A stretch of DNA of 64,000 nt from Nevskiaceae bacterium (GCA_004298465.1 SCRT01000012.1:124001-188000); one strand, 5' to 3'. Shown: positions 25,351-34,041, numbered from the stretch's first letter. The notes: generated by a model from the letters alone, not told the origin. Numbers and translations: made by a program.

Positions 25351-25665
25351 ATGAAACCCATCCACTCAGCCATCACCATCGTTTGTGGTTGCGTTTTCCT
25401 GATGTCGGCTGCGAAGGCGGCTGATCCCGCTGCCGGGCAGGCGAAATACCAGGCGAGCTGTGCCGCCTGCCATGGCGCGCAGGGTATTTCCGTCGCCCCA
25501 ATCTATCCGGACCTGGCTGGGCAGAAGGCACCTTACGTGGTCGAGCAGCTAAAGGCATTCCGCGCCGGTACGCGGGTGAATGCCATCATGCAGCCGATGG
25601 CGAAGAACTTGACCGACACCGATATCGCGAATCTCGCGGCTTATCTGGAACAACTGAAACCGTGA
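25351..25665 (+). CDS. Small monohaem cytochrome c
   Basis: A 104-residue secreted cytochrome. A signal peptide ends in AAKAAD; the haem motif is CAACHGAQG (about 37). Then come YPDLAGQKAPYVVEQLKAFRAGTR and NAIMQPMAKNLTDTDIANLAAYLEQL, the pattern of one cytochrome c4/c553 half with Met as sixth ligand. ATG 25351 follows GAGG. It is probably the electron donor to NorC or to another oxidase, and it resembles a single domain of the c4 gene at 17352. It lies between the nor genes and sdhC, 55 bp before the latter. Confidence 0.88.
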   Translation: MKPIHSAITIVCGCVFLMSAAKAADPAAGQAKYQASCAACHGAQGISVAPIYPDLAGQKAPYVVEQLKAFRAGTRVNAIMQPMAKNLTDTDIANLAAYLEQLKP

Positions 25666-25720
25666 AGATTCCAAAAGGTAACGTCGGCAATCTCGTTGAT
25701 TGGAAAAATCGAGGCGGATG

Positions 25721-26137
25721 ATGCCCGTGCATCGTCGCCTGTCCCCGCACCTGGGCATCTATCGCTGGCGTGTGAACATGCTGCAGTCGACGTTGCATCG
25801 ACTGACTGGTTTGTTCCTGTGCGCAGGGGTTCTGCTAGTGTCCTGGGGTGCCATCGCGGCGGCGTACGGCAAGCCGGCGTGGGACGATTACGTCGGGTTT
25901 TGTACGAACCCGATCGGTATTCTATTGATGATCGGCTGGTCGTGGTCGCTGCTGTTTCATCTGTGCAATGGAGTTCAGCACCTGGTACACGATGCGGCTC
26001 GCAACTACGGGCCGCCGGTGCGTGACTTGATGAGTATGCCGGTCTACTGGGCAACCGGGTGGTTCGTCGTCGTTGTCAGCGCATTGGCGACGTTGCTGCT
26101 GTGGGCAGTGCTGGGTTTGCGGATGGCGGGGCGCTAA
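25721..26137 (+). CDS. sdhC: Succinate dehydrogenase cytochrome b556 subunit
   Basis: A 138-residue, three-helix membrane anchor. The N-terminal RRLSPHLGIYRW and the LHRLTG stretch before the first helix are SdhC hallmarks; the haem-ligand region reads SLLFHLCNGVQHLVHD (about 72-90). Together with SdhD it binds haem b and ubiquinone. Two adjacent ATGs (25718, 25721) are possible; 25721 has the better spacing to AGGCGG. The stop is one base from the sdhD TTG. All expected residues are kept, so the anchor appears functional even though sdhA is absent nearby. Confidence 0.92.
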   Translation: MPVHRRLSPHLGIYRWRVNMLQSTLHRLTGLFLCAGVLLVSWGAIAAAYGKPAWDDYVGFCTNPIGILLMIGWSWSLLFHLCNGVQHLVHDAARNYGPPVRDLMSMPVYWATGWFVVVVSALATLLLWAVLGLRMAGR

Positions 26138-26138
26138 C

Positions 26139-26549
26139 TTGAATATCGCCGGACAACCCGTTTCGCCCGCACCGCTGAAGACCGCGCTTGGTGCCGGAGC
26201 GTCACACACGGGCGTTCATTATTGGTGGCTGCAGCGCCTGACAGCTATTGCGCTGATCCCATTGTCCCTGTGGTTCCTGTTCTTTGCCAGCGCTCTCGTA
26301 GGTATCGACTATGCCGGCGTTCTGGCATTGATCGCGAACCCGATCCACGCTTTGCTGCTGATCTGCCTGACGATCTGTCTGTACTGGCACGGCGCTATCG
26401 GCCTGCAGGTCATCACTGAGGATTACATCCACTCCCGCCCACTGGAAATGATGCTGAAGGTGGGTATCCGGCTCGGAGCTGCTGTCGGTTGCCTGGCTTG
26501 TGTCATGGCGATCCTGTCGGTCTGGCTGGGTGCGACCCTGCACGGTTGA
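26139..26549 (+). CDS. sdhD: Succinate dehydrogenase membrane anchor subunit
   Basis: A 136-residue, three-helix anchor. After GASHTGVHYWWLQRLTAIALIPLSLWF comes the haem and quinone region HGAIGLQVITEDYIHS, with the His ligand and the Asp-Tyr pair of the ubiquinone site all present. TTG 26139 is the only in-frame start that gives a normal length, leaving one base after the sdhC stop. In the usual sdhCDAB order the flavoprotein sdhA should follow, but the next gene, 24 bp on, is sdhB. Confidence 0.9.
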   Translation: MNIAGQPVSPAPLKTALGAGASHTGVHYWWLQRLTAIALIPLSLWFLFFASALVGIDYAGVLALIANPIHALLLICLTICLYWHGAIGLQVITEDYIHSRPLEMMLKVGIRLGAAVGCLACVMAILSVWLGATLHG

Positions 26550-26573
26550 GCAAGCAAGATGAGGCAGGCTTAA

Positions 26574-27353
26574 ATGGCTCAATTCAAGTTGCCGCGCACT
26601 TCGAGGATCAAGACCGGACATCATTATCCGGCTTCACCGCAAGCCAGGAGCGTGCGCCGATTCAAGATCTATCGCTGGAATCCAGATGTGGATAGCAATC
26701 CACATCTCGACACATTCGATGTCGACATATCAGGTTGCAACATGGTGCTGGACGTCCTCCTCAAGGTAAAGGACGAGATTGATTCGACTTTTGCCCTGCG
26801 TCGTTCCTGTCGTGAAGGCGTATGCGGCTCCTGCGCCATGAATATCAACGGAGAAAACGGACTGGCCTGCATCACGGAACTAAGTCGGCTCAAACCCGGC
26901 GACGTATCCATCTATCCGCTGCCGCACATGCCGGTCGTCAAGGATCTCGTGGTCGACATGACGCATTTCTATGCCCAGTACGCATCCGTTGAGCCATGGT
27001 TGCAGACGACAAGCATGCCCGGCAACGGAGAACGCCTTCAGTCCCCCGAGGATCGGGCGAAGCTGGACGGGTTGTACGAATGCATCCTGTGTGCTTGCTG
27101 CACGACTTCCTGCCCGAGCTGGTGGTGGAATGGTGACCGCTTCCTCGGCCCTGCGGCGTTGCTGCAAGCCTATCGTTGGTTGGCTGATTCGCGCGATGAG
27201 GCGACGGGCAAGCGCCTCGACGGACTGAACGATGCGTTCAAGCTCTATCGTTGCCACGCCATTCTCAATGGCACGAACGTATGCCCCAAGGGGCTCAATC
27301 CGGCAAAAGCGATTGCCGAGATCAAAGGCATGATCTTGCGGCGCTCGCTGTAG
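26574..27353 (+). CDS. sdhB: Succinate dehydrogenase iron-sulfur subunit, one 3Fe-4S ligand replaced
   Basis: A 259-residue SdhB. The 2Fe-2S cysteines are in CREGVCGSC and the following GLAC (about 79-99); the 4Fe-4S motif is [11 protein letters not shown] (170-180). In the third motif, Cys227 and Cys237 are present, but the position equivalent to E. coli Cys212 is Gly233 (codon GGC 27270-27272), within [11 protein letters not shown]. This residue normally binds the 3Fe-4S centre next to ubiquinone. An N-terminal extension of about 28 residues precedes the ferredoxin domain. With sdhA missing, either the complex is altered or this is a decaying or partial locus. The frame is open and otherwise well conserved. 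Confidence 0.9.
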   Translation: MAQFKLPRTSRIKTGHHYPASPQARSVRRFKIYRWNPDVDSNPHLDTFDVDISGCNMVLDVLLKVKDEIDSTFALRRSCREGVCGSCAMNINGENGLACITELSRLKPGDVSIYPLPHMPVVKDLVVDMTHFYAQYASVEPWLQTTSMPGNGERLQSPEDRAKLDGLYECILCACCTTSCPSWWWNGDRFLGPAALLQAYRWLADSRDEATGKRLDGLNDAFKLYRCHAILNGTNVCPKGLNPAKAIAEIKGMILRRSL

Positions 27354-27437
27354 AAGCGCTGCTGCGTCGCGCGATCCTTGACAGTTTCGAGATTTGGGTC
27401 TACTACGCAAGGCAGGCATTGATGAAGGATCAGGACC

Positions 27438-27611
27438 ATGTCAGCCACAAACACGCCGAATCAAGGCCCAGTATCCCCGCAACCCCGGGGCCAGGAGCAA
27501 TCGCAGGAAATCTGTCCGCGCTGCGGGAAGCCCGTCATCGGCTATGAGTGTGGGTGTCCGGAACGTTGGGAAAGCGAAGGCGGGATGTCCTCCCCCGAGG
27601 ACGAAGGTTGA
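27438..27611 (+). CDS. Small zinc-ribbon-like protein
   Basis: A 57-residue open frame with a flexible Gln/Pro-rich start and a metal-binding knuckle, CPRCGKPVIGYECGCP (residues 26-41), that could bind zinc with four of its cysteines. The end is acidic and Ser-rich. AGGA lies a few bases before ATG 27438. I recognise no named family. The ordered cysteines make coding likely despite the length. It is 84 bp after sdhB on the same strand. A DNA-, RNA- or protein-binding adaptor is possible. Confidence 0.55.
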   Translation: MSATNTPNQGPVSPQPRGQEQSQEICPRCGKPVIGYECGCPERWESEGGMSSPEDEG

Positions 27612-27819
27612 GAGAAACGCTGAATCATTGCCATGAGCGAAGGCAGGTTGTACGAGAACAGAGCTCGGGCAGTGGGATGTACGTGGTGAAGTGCATGAGC
27701 ATTCCCAGCACCACCCTGGTGCGAGATGCCGGGCGCAGCAGCCTATTCTGCGTCTCCTGAGACGACCGTCCCGATCGCGACACGTCAAGCACGGCGGTTT
27801 GTAGGCTATTGGGTATGTA

Positions 27820-28497
27820 TTACCCGAGTTGAACTTCCGAGAAGTCGCGTGCCTGTGGATGATCGGCCACGGTTTGATCGGCGGCATCCCGCAGCAGCTG
27901 GCAGGTCCCGATTCCGGCGGTGCGCGCCGCATCCAGCTCGGCCGTGACGTCAGACAGAAACAGTACGTGTGCCCCAGGCTGCCCGAGTTCCGTGAGGATA
28001 TTCCGGTAGGAGGCAGCTTCGCGCTTACCCCCGATGTGGGTGTCGAAATAACCCGAGAACAGCGGCGTGAGGTCGCCGGCCGTGGAGTGGCCGAAGATCA
28101 GCTTCTGCGCCGCGACCGAGCCGGAGGAATACACGTACAGGCGCAGGCCGGCAGCGTGCCAGCGGCGCAGACAGGCCGGTACGTCGGCGTATACGTGGCC
28201 CTTCAAGGTACCTTCCGCATAGCCGTGCGCCCAGATCATGCCTTGCAGCGCCTTGAGCGGCGTGGCCTTGCGGTCCTCGTCGATCCAGCGCACGAGCAGC
28301 GTGCCGCTTTCGGTCGGCGTGAGTGCACGCCCCGCCAGCTGCGCGACAGCATCGAGTTGCACCCGTACTTTCGGGGCATCGGCGTGTTCGGCCACAAACG
28401 CGGCGATGCGCTGCCGGGCATAGGGAAACAGCACGTCGTGGACAAAGGCGATGGAAGTAGTAGTACCTTCGATATCCGTCACGATTGCCTTGATCAT
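27820..28497 (-). CDS. mtnC: Enolase-phosphatase E1 (acireductone synthase)
   Basis: A 225-residue HAD-family enzyme of the methionine salvage pathway that converts 2,3-diketo-5-methylthiopentyl-1-phosphate to acireductone. Motif I is VTDIEGTTTSIAFVHDVLFPYA (the nucleophile Asp in DIEGTT is specific to this family), motif II is VYSSGSVAAQKLIFGHS (about 122), and the late FLSDVTAELDAA provides the acidic motif. Length is typical. It is last in the operon mtnB-mtnD-DUF924-mtnC, 33 bp after the DUF924 gene. No frameshift or odd residue is seen. Confidence 0.95.
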   Translation of the reverse strand: MIKAIVTDIEGTTTSIAFVHDVLFPYARQRIAAFVAEHADAPKVRVQLDAVAQLAGRALTPTESGTLLVRWIDEDRKATPLKALQGMIWAHGYAEGTLKGHVYADVPACLRRWHAAGLRLYVYSSGSVAAQKLIFGHSTAGDLTPLFSGYFDTHIGGKREAASYRNILTELGQPGAHVLFLSDVTAELDAARTAGIGTCQLLRDAADQTVADHPQARDFSEVQLG

Positions 28498-28530
28498 TCC
28501 ACATTCTTTCCGGTCGACCTGCGGGTGCGC

Positions 28531-29094
28531 TCAGAAGCGGGACCCTGGCTGTGCGAGAAAGGTCAGCTCTTCCGCCGTCGACCTGCGCCCCAGGATCGCG
28601 TTGCGATGCGGGTAGCGACCGAAACGGTCGATGATGGCCTTGTGCCGCAGCTCGAAATCATGGCTCTCCGGCGGCGTGAACCGTTCAAACAGCACGACCG
28701 CCTCGGGATGGATGGCGGCGGACTCGCTGTGCATGTAGGGCATCAGCAGGAAGGCGCGCTGCGCGGGCGGCAGTGCATCCAGCGCACCGCTGCGAACACC
28801 TTCCTGTGCCAGTACAAGCGCCATCCCGTCCCGTGCAAAAGCCAGCGGCGTGTTGCGGTAGATGTTGCGCGAGAACTGGTCCAGGACGATCACCTCGGCG
28901 AGGCGCCCCGTGGCGGTTGCGCGCCATGCTTGCAGTTCGGCGGCGGCAGCACTTTGCAACAGAGCTGCGAAGCGCTGGCTGATGTGGGCATCCAGAGTGG
29001 GGTCGACTGCCCACCATTGGCCGGGGGCAAGTTCCAAGAACCAGAATTGGAGCACCTCGCCGGGCGAGCCTGGCGTGGGTGCGGCCAGGGTCAA
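28531..29094 (-). CDS. DUF924 family protein inside the methionine salvage operon
   Basis: A 187-residue helical protein of the DUF924 family, recognised by VLQFWFLELAPGQWW, the central IVLDQFSRNIYRNTPLAFARD and the FLLMPYMHSES and RYPHRNAILGR motifs. The repeated aromatic and helical pattern resembles TPR-like folds. TTG 29094 overlaps the mtnD stop (TTGA), so translation is coupled, and mtnC follows after 33 bp. Its biochemical function is not known. Its place between two salvage enzymes hints at a role with them, perhaps in product channelling or quality control of acireductone. Confidence 0.85.
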   Translation of the reverse strand: MTLAAPTPGSPGEVLQFWFLELAPGQWWAVDPTLDAHISQRFAALLQSAAAAELQAWRATATGRLAEVIVLDQFSRNIYRNTPLAFARDGMALVLAQEGVRSGALDALPPAQRAFLLMPYMHSESAAIHPEAVVLFERFTPPESHDFELRHKAIIDRFGRYPHRNAILGRRSTAEELTFLAQPGSRF

Positions 29095-29663
29095 GTGGCT
29101 GCCACCGGTGTGTACGCCGGTGCTTCATAGCGCGGGAAATGCTGCGCGATGTCGTTTCCGGTGTAGCGCGCCACCCAGCCTTCGGGGCTCGTGAACAGGC
29201 GGATGGCCTTGAAGGACGGCGCCGGGCCCATATCGAACCAGTGCGTCATGCCGGCCGGGACGGACAGCAGGTCGTCGCGTTCGCACAGCATCGCGAAAAC
29301 CCTGCCCTGGGCGTGCAGGTAGAACAGCGCGGCGCCGTCGACGAAGAACCGCACTTCGTACTCGTCATGCGTGTGCTCAGCGAGGAACTTCTCGCGGAAC
29401 GCGTCCTTCTGGGGGTGTGTGGGATACATGCCGATGACGTCCACCGACTTGAAGTCGTGCCGTTTCATGAGGCGGTCGATGTCCGCGCGGTAGGCGTCGA
29501 TCACCTCGTCCTGAGGGGTCTGGGCGTCCAGCGCCTGCGTCGCCGCCCAGCGCTCGAAACCCACGCCGATGGTGGCAAGCTGTTTCTGGATACCCGCGAG
29601 ATCCGGCAGGACGACCTGCGGGATGTTCGGGGAACGCTCCGCGTAGATGCGCAATTCACTCAT
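29091..29663 (-). CDS. mtnD: Acireductone dioxygenase
   Basis: A 190-residue cupin that cleaves acireductone to the ketoacid precursor of methionine and formate when loaded with iron. The metal ligands are in EHTHDEYEVRFF (HxH...E, about 94-102) and THWFDMG (about 138). Residue pattern and length match bacterial ARD. The start overlaps the mtnB stop by ATGA, and its own stop overlaps the DUF924 gene. Regulation is probably shared with the whole operon starting at the acyltransferase or the epimerase gene. Nickel in the same site would give the off-pathway reaction. Confidence 0.95.
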   Translation of the reverse strand: MSELRIYAERSPNIPQVVLPDLAGIQKQLATIGVGFERWAATQALDAQTPQDEVIDAYRADIDRLMKRHDFKSVDVIGMYPTHPQKDAFREKFLAEHTHDEYEVRFFVDGAALFYLHAQGRVFAMLCERDDLLSVPAGMTHWFDMGPAPSFKAIRLFTSPEGWVARYTGNDIAQHFPRYEAPAYTPVAAT

Positions 29664-30277
29664 GGCTTCACCTGCTCTTCATCCAGTTCGCACTGGAACA
29701 TGAACTCCAGCGCCTCCACCCGGTTGCGCGCTTGCGCGACCGTGGTGCCCCAAGCATACAACCCGTGTCCGGCGATGAGACAGCCGGCGAGCAATGGCTC
29801 GCTGCGCAGGCGCGTTTCCAGCCGCCCGGCGAGGCGCGCGATGTCCTGGTCGTTGTCGAACACCGGCACCGTGCAGGTGCGCGCCGGATCGGGAGCTCCC
29901 GGCAGCGCCTTTTGCACTTCGTAGCCGCGCAGCACGACGTTTTTTCCGTCCCGCCGCGAGATCCGCGTCGCCGCCGGGCCGTGCGTGTGCAGCACCGCGC
30001 CAACGTCCGGCAAGCGCCGGTAGACGGCAAGATGCAAGCCAGTTTCATACGATGGCTTGCCGGCGTTGCACGTGCCGCTGTCGATGTCGACGGCGACAAA
30101 GTCGCCCGGTGTGAGCAGGCCCTTGTGTGGGCCGGATGCGGTGACGAGTGCGGTGCGCGCATCGAGGCGCGCGGAGAAATTGCCGCCTCCCGCCGCCACC
30201 CAGCCGCGCGCGTCGAAGCGGCGGCCGACATCGATCAGCGCCTGGCGCAGGTCGGCAATTTCAGGCATGGCGGCCAT
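29660..30277 (-). CDS. mtnB: Methylthioribulose-1-phosphate dehydratase
   Basis: A 205-residue class II aldolase-fold enzyme that dehydrates methylthioribulose-1-phosphate. It has WVAAGGGNFSARL (phosphate loop, about 26), TASGPHKGLLTPGDF, the zinc-site VLHTHGPAATRIS (about 97) and the second histidine region IAGHGLYAWG (about 166). ATG 30277 overlaps the upstream epimerase stop as TAATG, so start 30277 is preferred to ATG 30268. mtnA and the remaining salvage genes are not in the window. Confidence 0.93.
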   Translation of the reverse strand: MAAMPEIADLRQALIDVGRRFDARGWVAAGGGNFSARLDARTALVTASGPHKGLLTPGDFVAVDIDSGTCNAGKPSYETGLHLAVYRRLPDVGAVLHTHGPAATRISRRDGKNVVLRGYEVQKALPGAPDPARTCTVPVFDNDQDIARLAGRLETRLRSEPLLAGCLIAGHGLYAWGTTVAQARNRVEALEFMFQCELDEEQVKP

Positions 30278-31251
30278 TATCCTGCCGCACGCTGCTTCTG
30301 CCGCCGGTAGCTGGCGAAGATATCGTTCAGGGTGTGGCGCGGCTTCCAGCCGAAGGTCTTGCCGAACAGGCGCCCGTCGAGGATCACCGGGTACTTGAAG
30401 TAGTTGATGAGGTAGGGCGGGAAGAAGACGTTGGAATTCAGCACGCGGCTGATGGCGCGCGGCAGCAGCGGCGGCACGGACAGCACCGGCACGCGGTGGC
30501 AACCGCATTCGCGCACGGCATCCGGATACGGGATGTAGTCGGCCGGGGCGACGTTGTAGATGCCGGGGTGGTTCTTCTCGAAGGCCAGCACGATGGCTTC
30601 CGCCATATCGTCCACGTGCACGAACTGCATGAGCGGCGCGAAGCCCAGCAGCACCGGTGCGAAGCGGTTCGAGAGCAGGATCGACAGGCTGTTGCGCACG
30701 TCCGGCCCCAGCACGTTGCAGGGCCGCAGCACCGTGACATGCAGCTCCGGATGGCGCCACAGCTGGATATTGGCGAGACTTTCCAGTTCCACGGAATCCA
30801 CGAGATCCTGCGTCACTTCGCTGGCCTTGAGCGGAGCGTCTTCGTCGATCAGTGCCGGGTTCCAGGCCGTGGCGCCGTAGACGAAATAGGTGGAGTGCAC
30901 GATCACCTGCCCGACCTGGTATTTGCGGCACAGGTCGAACAGCCGGCGCGTGCCCATCACGTTTGCGTTGTAGCGCTGCGCACGGTTGCGCTCGTGCGGG
31001 AACATGCGCCCGATGTGGATGACGGCGTCGATCTTGTGGGCGGCGAACACGTCCTCGAACGTGCGCTTGTAGAGCTGCACGAGGTAGCTGGGGATGTCGG
31101 CGTCGGTTTCCACGCGACGGCGGAAGTCGGCGGCGACGACATTGTGATGTGGATGCAGGCGCGCGATGACGCGCTGCGCCAGCGAGCCGCCGGCGCCGGT
31201 GACAAGGACGGTCTTGCGCGCACCGCCGGTGCCGGGTTTGCGTTGTGCCAT
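30277..31251 (-). CDS. NAD-dependent epimerase/dehydratase (extended SDR)
   Basis: A 324-residue Rossmann protein. The nucleotide loop is VTGAGGSLAQRV (about 17), with the adenine-side VVAADFRRR. The mid-protein STYFVYG carries the Ser and Tyr usual in the SDR active site, although the Lys four residues after the Tyr is not seen. Later parts, TVLRPCNVLGP, FVHVDDMAEAI and YNVAP, are typical extended-SDR substrate segments. It lies between an acyltransferase (two-base gap) and mtnB (TAATG overlap). It may act on a sugar nucleotide or lipid-linked intermediate; a direct part in methionine salvage is not established for this family. Confidence 0.8.
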   Translation of the reverse strand: MAQRKPGTGGARKTVLVTGAGGSLAQRVIARLHPHHNVVAADFRRRVETDADIPSYLVQLYKRTFEDVFAAHKIDAVIHIGRMFPHERNRAQRYNANVMGTRRLFDLCRKYQVGQVIVHSTYFVYGATAWNPALIDEDAPLKASEVTQDLVDSVELESLANIQLWRHPELHVTVLRPCNVLGPDVRNSLSILLSNRFAPVLLGFAPLMQFVHVDDMAEAIVLAFEKNHPGIYNVAPADYIPYPDAVRECGCHRVPVLSVPPLLPRAISRVLNSNVFFPPYLINYFKYPVILDGRLFGKTFGWKPRHTLNDIFASYRRQKQRAAG

Positions 31252-31253
31252 CT

Positions 31254-32090
31254 CTAGAACTTCCTCGTGCGCTGGGCCAGGCCGTGCTCGATCATTTCAC
31301 GCATTCGCGCCTTGACGACTTCCACCTGCTTCTGCACGGCCGCTTCACCCGTGACCGGCTTGAAGTGCATCGGCTTGCCGAACCACAGCGTGACACGCGC
31401 CGGCAGCGGCAGCGGCGGGGCGACCGGGGCATAGGGGATGCCGAGCAGGCGCGCCAACGGCTTGATGTCGTACAGCGAGGGCATGGTTTCCTCGCAGCCG
31501 ATCACCGCCGTCGGAATGATCGGCGTGCCGTGCTTCATGGCGAGGTGCATGAAACCGTTGCCGAAGCGCTGTAGCTGGTAGCGGTGCCGGAACAGCTTGC
31601 CGGAGCCGCGCACGCCTTCCGGGAAAACGATCACGGCCTCTTCTGCGTCCAGCATGCGCTCGCAGTTCAGCGGGTCGCCAATCACGGCGCCGATGGCGTT
31701 CAGGTAGTTGCCGAGCCACGGCACGGTCGGGAAGAAGCGTTCGATCATTGCGCGCGCCAGTCGCGGGCCGTTCGTGTTGAGCGCCATGGCCGCGCCGACC
31801 AGCACGCCATCCATCGGCAACTGCCCGCTGTGGTTCGGAATGACGAGCACGCGTCCGGTGTCTGGAATGTTCTCCAACCCGTGCGTTTCTACGCGGAAAT
31901 AGTGAAGGTACAGCAGGCGCACCAGCCCGAGCGAGATCTTCAACGTCGCGTTGTTGTAGCCCCACGGGTCGTAGCCGAAGCTGCCAACCGGTTTCGGCAT
32001 GCGATCGACGAGTGCTTCGAGGTCTGGCGTCACCAGCCGGTCGAGCAGGTGCTGGCGGAGATCAAATACGGGAAAGTGCAGGAGGGACAT
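31254..32090 (-). CDS. Lysophospholipid-acyltransferase-like (PlsC fold) protein
   Basis: A 278-residue acyltransferase. The acceptor motif reads IPNHSGQLPMDG (about 96), a spaced variant of HX4D found in the MGAT/hemolysin-like branch, and FPEGVRGSGK (about 160) is the glycerol-phosphate-binding PEGxRS-type motif. There is one hydrophobic segment near the N-terminus. ATG 32090 is the first sensible start; longer versions run into the neighbouring ABC transporter gene. It is first in the operon with the epimerase and methionine salvage genes. Substrate acyl donor and acceptor are unknown. Confidence 0.8.
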   Translation of the reverse strand: MSLLHFPVFDLRQHLLDRLVTPDLEALVDRMPKPVGSFGYDPWGYNNATLKISLGLVRLLYLHYFRVETHGLENIPDTGRVLVIPNHSGQLPMDGVLVGAAMALNTNGPRLARAMIERFFPTVPWLGNYLNAIGAVIGDPLNCERMLDAEEAVIVFPEGVRGSGKLFRHRYQLQRFGNGFMHLAMKHGTPIIPTAVIGCEETMPSLYDIKPLARLLGIPYAPVAPPLPLPARVTLWFGKPMHFKPVTGEAAVQKQVEVVKARMREMIEHGLAQRTRKF

Positions 32091-32244
32091 GGCGGCAAAA
32101 CCCGGACGTGAAGCAGGCGCACATCGCGGCACGAGCCTGCGATGGGCCGGCATTATCGCAGCATCCCAGTGGTTTCCGGCATGGCGCGCGCGCCGCCTCC
32201 ATGTGCCCGGCAGACAGCCGAGCCGGTGCTGCGGCAACGTCCGG

Positions 32245-34041
32245 TCAGGAGGCCGGTATGGCGCTCGATCTTTCGCTCTGCTGCAAGGCCCACAGCCTGG
32301 CATAGGCGCCACCGCGGGCCAGCAGTTCGTGGTGGCGCCCGTGTTCGACGATGCGGCCGGCATCCAGCACGAAGATCGCGTCGGCATCGATCACCGTGGA
32401 CAGCCGGTGCGCGATCGCGAGCGTTGTGCGGTGGCGTGCGGCTTCGTCGAGCGCCGCGAGGATCGCGGCTTCCGCGCCGGAGTCCAGCGAGGACGTGGCC
32501 TCGTCGAGGATCAGGATGGGCGGGTTCTTCAGCAGCGCGCGGGCAATGGCGATGCGCTGCTTCTCGCCGCCCGACACCTTCAGCCCGCGCTCGCCGACGA
32601 GCGTTTCATAGCCATCTGGCAGGCGCGCGATGAAGTTCGCAAGATGCGCTTGCCGTGCCGCCCGTTCCACCTCGGCGCGCGTGGCGTCCGGGTGGCCGTA
32701 GGCAATGTTGTAGTAGATCGTGTCGTTGAACAGCACGGTGTCCTGCGGCACCACGCCGATGTGGGCGCGCAGGCTGGCCTGGGTCAGCGTGCGCACGTCG
32801 TGGCCGCTGACCTTCACGCTGCCGCCGCTCACGTCGTAGAAACGGAACAACAGCCGCGCCAGCGTGGACTTGCCGGCGCCGCTCGCGCCGACGACCGCAA
32901 CTTTGGCCCCGGCAGGAATGTCGACCGTCACGTCGTGGAGAATTTCCCGCCCCGCGCCGTAGTCGAAGCGGACGTGCTCGAAATGCACATCCGGCGCGTT
33001 CGTCACCAGCGGCTGGGCGTCGGGCGCATCCGCGATGCCGGGGTGCGCGTCCAGCAGCCCGAACATGCGGCTCATGTCGGTCACGGCGCGGCGGATTTCG
33101 CGGTAGACGAAGCCGAGGAAATTCAGCGGGATGAACAGTTGCACCATGAAGGCATTGACGGCGACGAAATCGCCCACCGTCATGGTGCCGGCCTGCACGC
33201 GCACGGCGGCGAGCCACATCATCAGCGTGATGGCGGCGGCGATGATGAAGGCCTGGCCGACGTTGAGCATGGACAGCGACGAACGGCTGCGTGCGGACGC
33301 GTTTTCCCATTGTTCCAGGTTGTGGTCGTAGTGCGTCGCTTCCCATTGCTCGTTGCCGAAATATTTCACTGTCTCGTAGTTCAGCAGCGAGTCCACGGCG
33401 TGCGCGTTCGCCTGGGAGTCCAGCCGGTTCAGCCGCCGCACGAAGTCGATGCGCCATTCCGTCACGACCACGGAAAACGTGATGTAGATCACCACGGCGC
33501 CAAACGCGACAGCGGCGAAGTCCCAGCTGTACTTGCCCCACAGGATCGCCGCCACCATGCCGATTTCCAGAAACGTCGGCAGGATGTTGAACAACGCGAA
33601 GCGCAGCAGGAAGCGGATGCCTTCCACGCCGCGCTCGATGTCGCGCGACAGCGCCCCGGTGCGGCGTGACAGGTGAAAGTCCAGGTCGAGGCCGTGCAGG
33701 TGGTTGAACACGCGCAGCGCGGAACGGCGCATGGCACGATCCTGCACACGGCCAAAGATGACATCGCGCAGCTCCCCTGCCAGCACGTTCAGAAAGCGCA
33801 GGGCGCCGTAGGCCAGCAACAGCAAGCCCAGCGGGGCTGCGAGGTGGGCGGGCTGTGACAGTCCGTCGACAAGTTCCTTCAGGATCAGCGGCAGCGCCAC
33901 GCCGGCGACCTTCGCCCCGACGAGGAAAGTCAGCGCTAGCGCCACACGGCCGGGAAATTCCGCCAGGTACGGCCACAGCATCGTGATGGCACGCCAGCGG
34001 TGGGTTTCGGCGGGAGGGAGATTTCGGGGAGGTTCAGCCAT
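32245..34041 (-). CDS. Atm1/ABCB7-type ABC exporter
   Basis: A 598-residue half-transporter. Membrane helices span about 20-310, including the NYETVKYFGNEQWE segment that marks the Atm1/HMT1 group, exporters of glutathione- or sulfur-linked compounds. The ATPase has Walker A GASGAGKS (about 383), signature VSGGEKQRIAIARAL, Walker B ILILDEATSSLD and the switch His in IAHRLST. Homologues in bacteria protect against heavy metals. A 154-bp gap separates it from the acyltransferase downstream; upstream is the YkuD gene, 42 bp away. The C-terminal tail of about 20 residues is variable. Confidence 0.9.
   Translation of the reverse strand: MAEPPRNLPPAETHRWRAITMLWPYLAEFPGRVALALTFLVGAKVAGVALPLILKELVDGLSQPAHLAAPLGLLLLAYGALRFLNVLAGELRDVIFGRVQDRAMRRSALRVFNHLHGLDLDFHLSRRTGALSRDIERGVEGIRFLLRFALFNILPTFLEIGMVAAILWGKYSWDFAAVAFGAVVIYITFSVVVTEWRIDFVRRLNRLDSQANAHAVDSLLNYETVKYFGNEQWEATHYDHNLEQWENASARSRSSLSMLNVGQAFIIAAAITLMMWLAAVRVQAGTMTVGDFVAVNAFMVQLFIPLNFLGFVYREIRRAVTDMSRMFGLLDAHPGIADAPDAQPLVTNAPDVHFEHVRFDYGAGREILHDVTVDIPAGAKVAVVGASGAGKSTLARLLFRFYDVSGGSVKVSGHDVRTLTQASLRAHIGVVPQDTVLFNDTIYYNIAYGHPDATRAEVERAARQAHLANFIARLPDGYETLVGERGLKVSGGEKQRIAIARALLKNPPILILDEATSSLDSGAEAAILAALDEAARHRTTLAIAHRLSTVIDADAIFVLDAGRIVEHGRHHELLARGGAYARLWALQQSERSSAIPAS

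Noticed and set aside
31999..33669. A 556-codon open frame on the + strand
   Set aside because: Opposite to the acyltransferase and Atm1-type genes, which have full motif sets; low-complexity composition.
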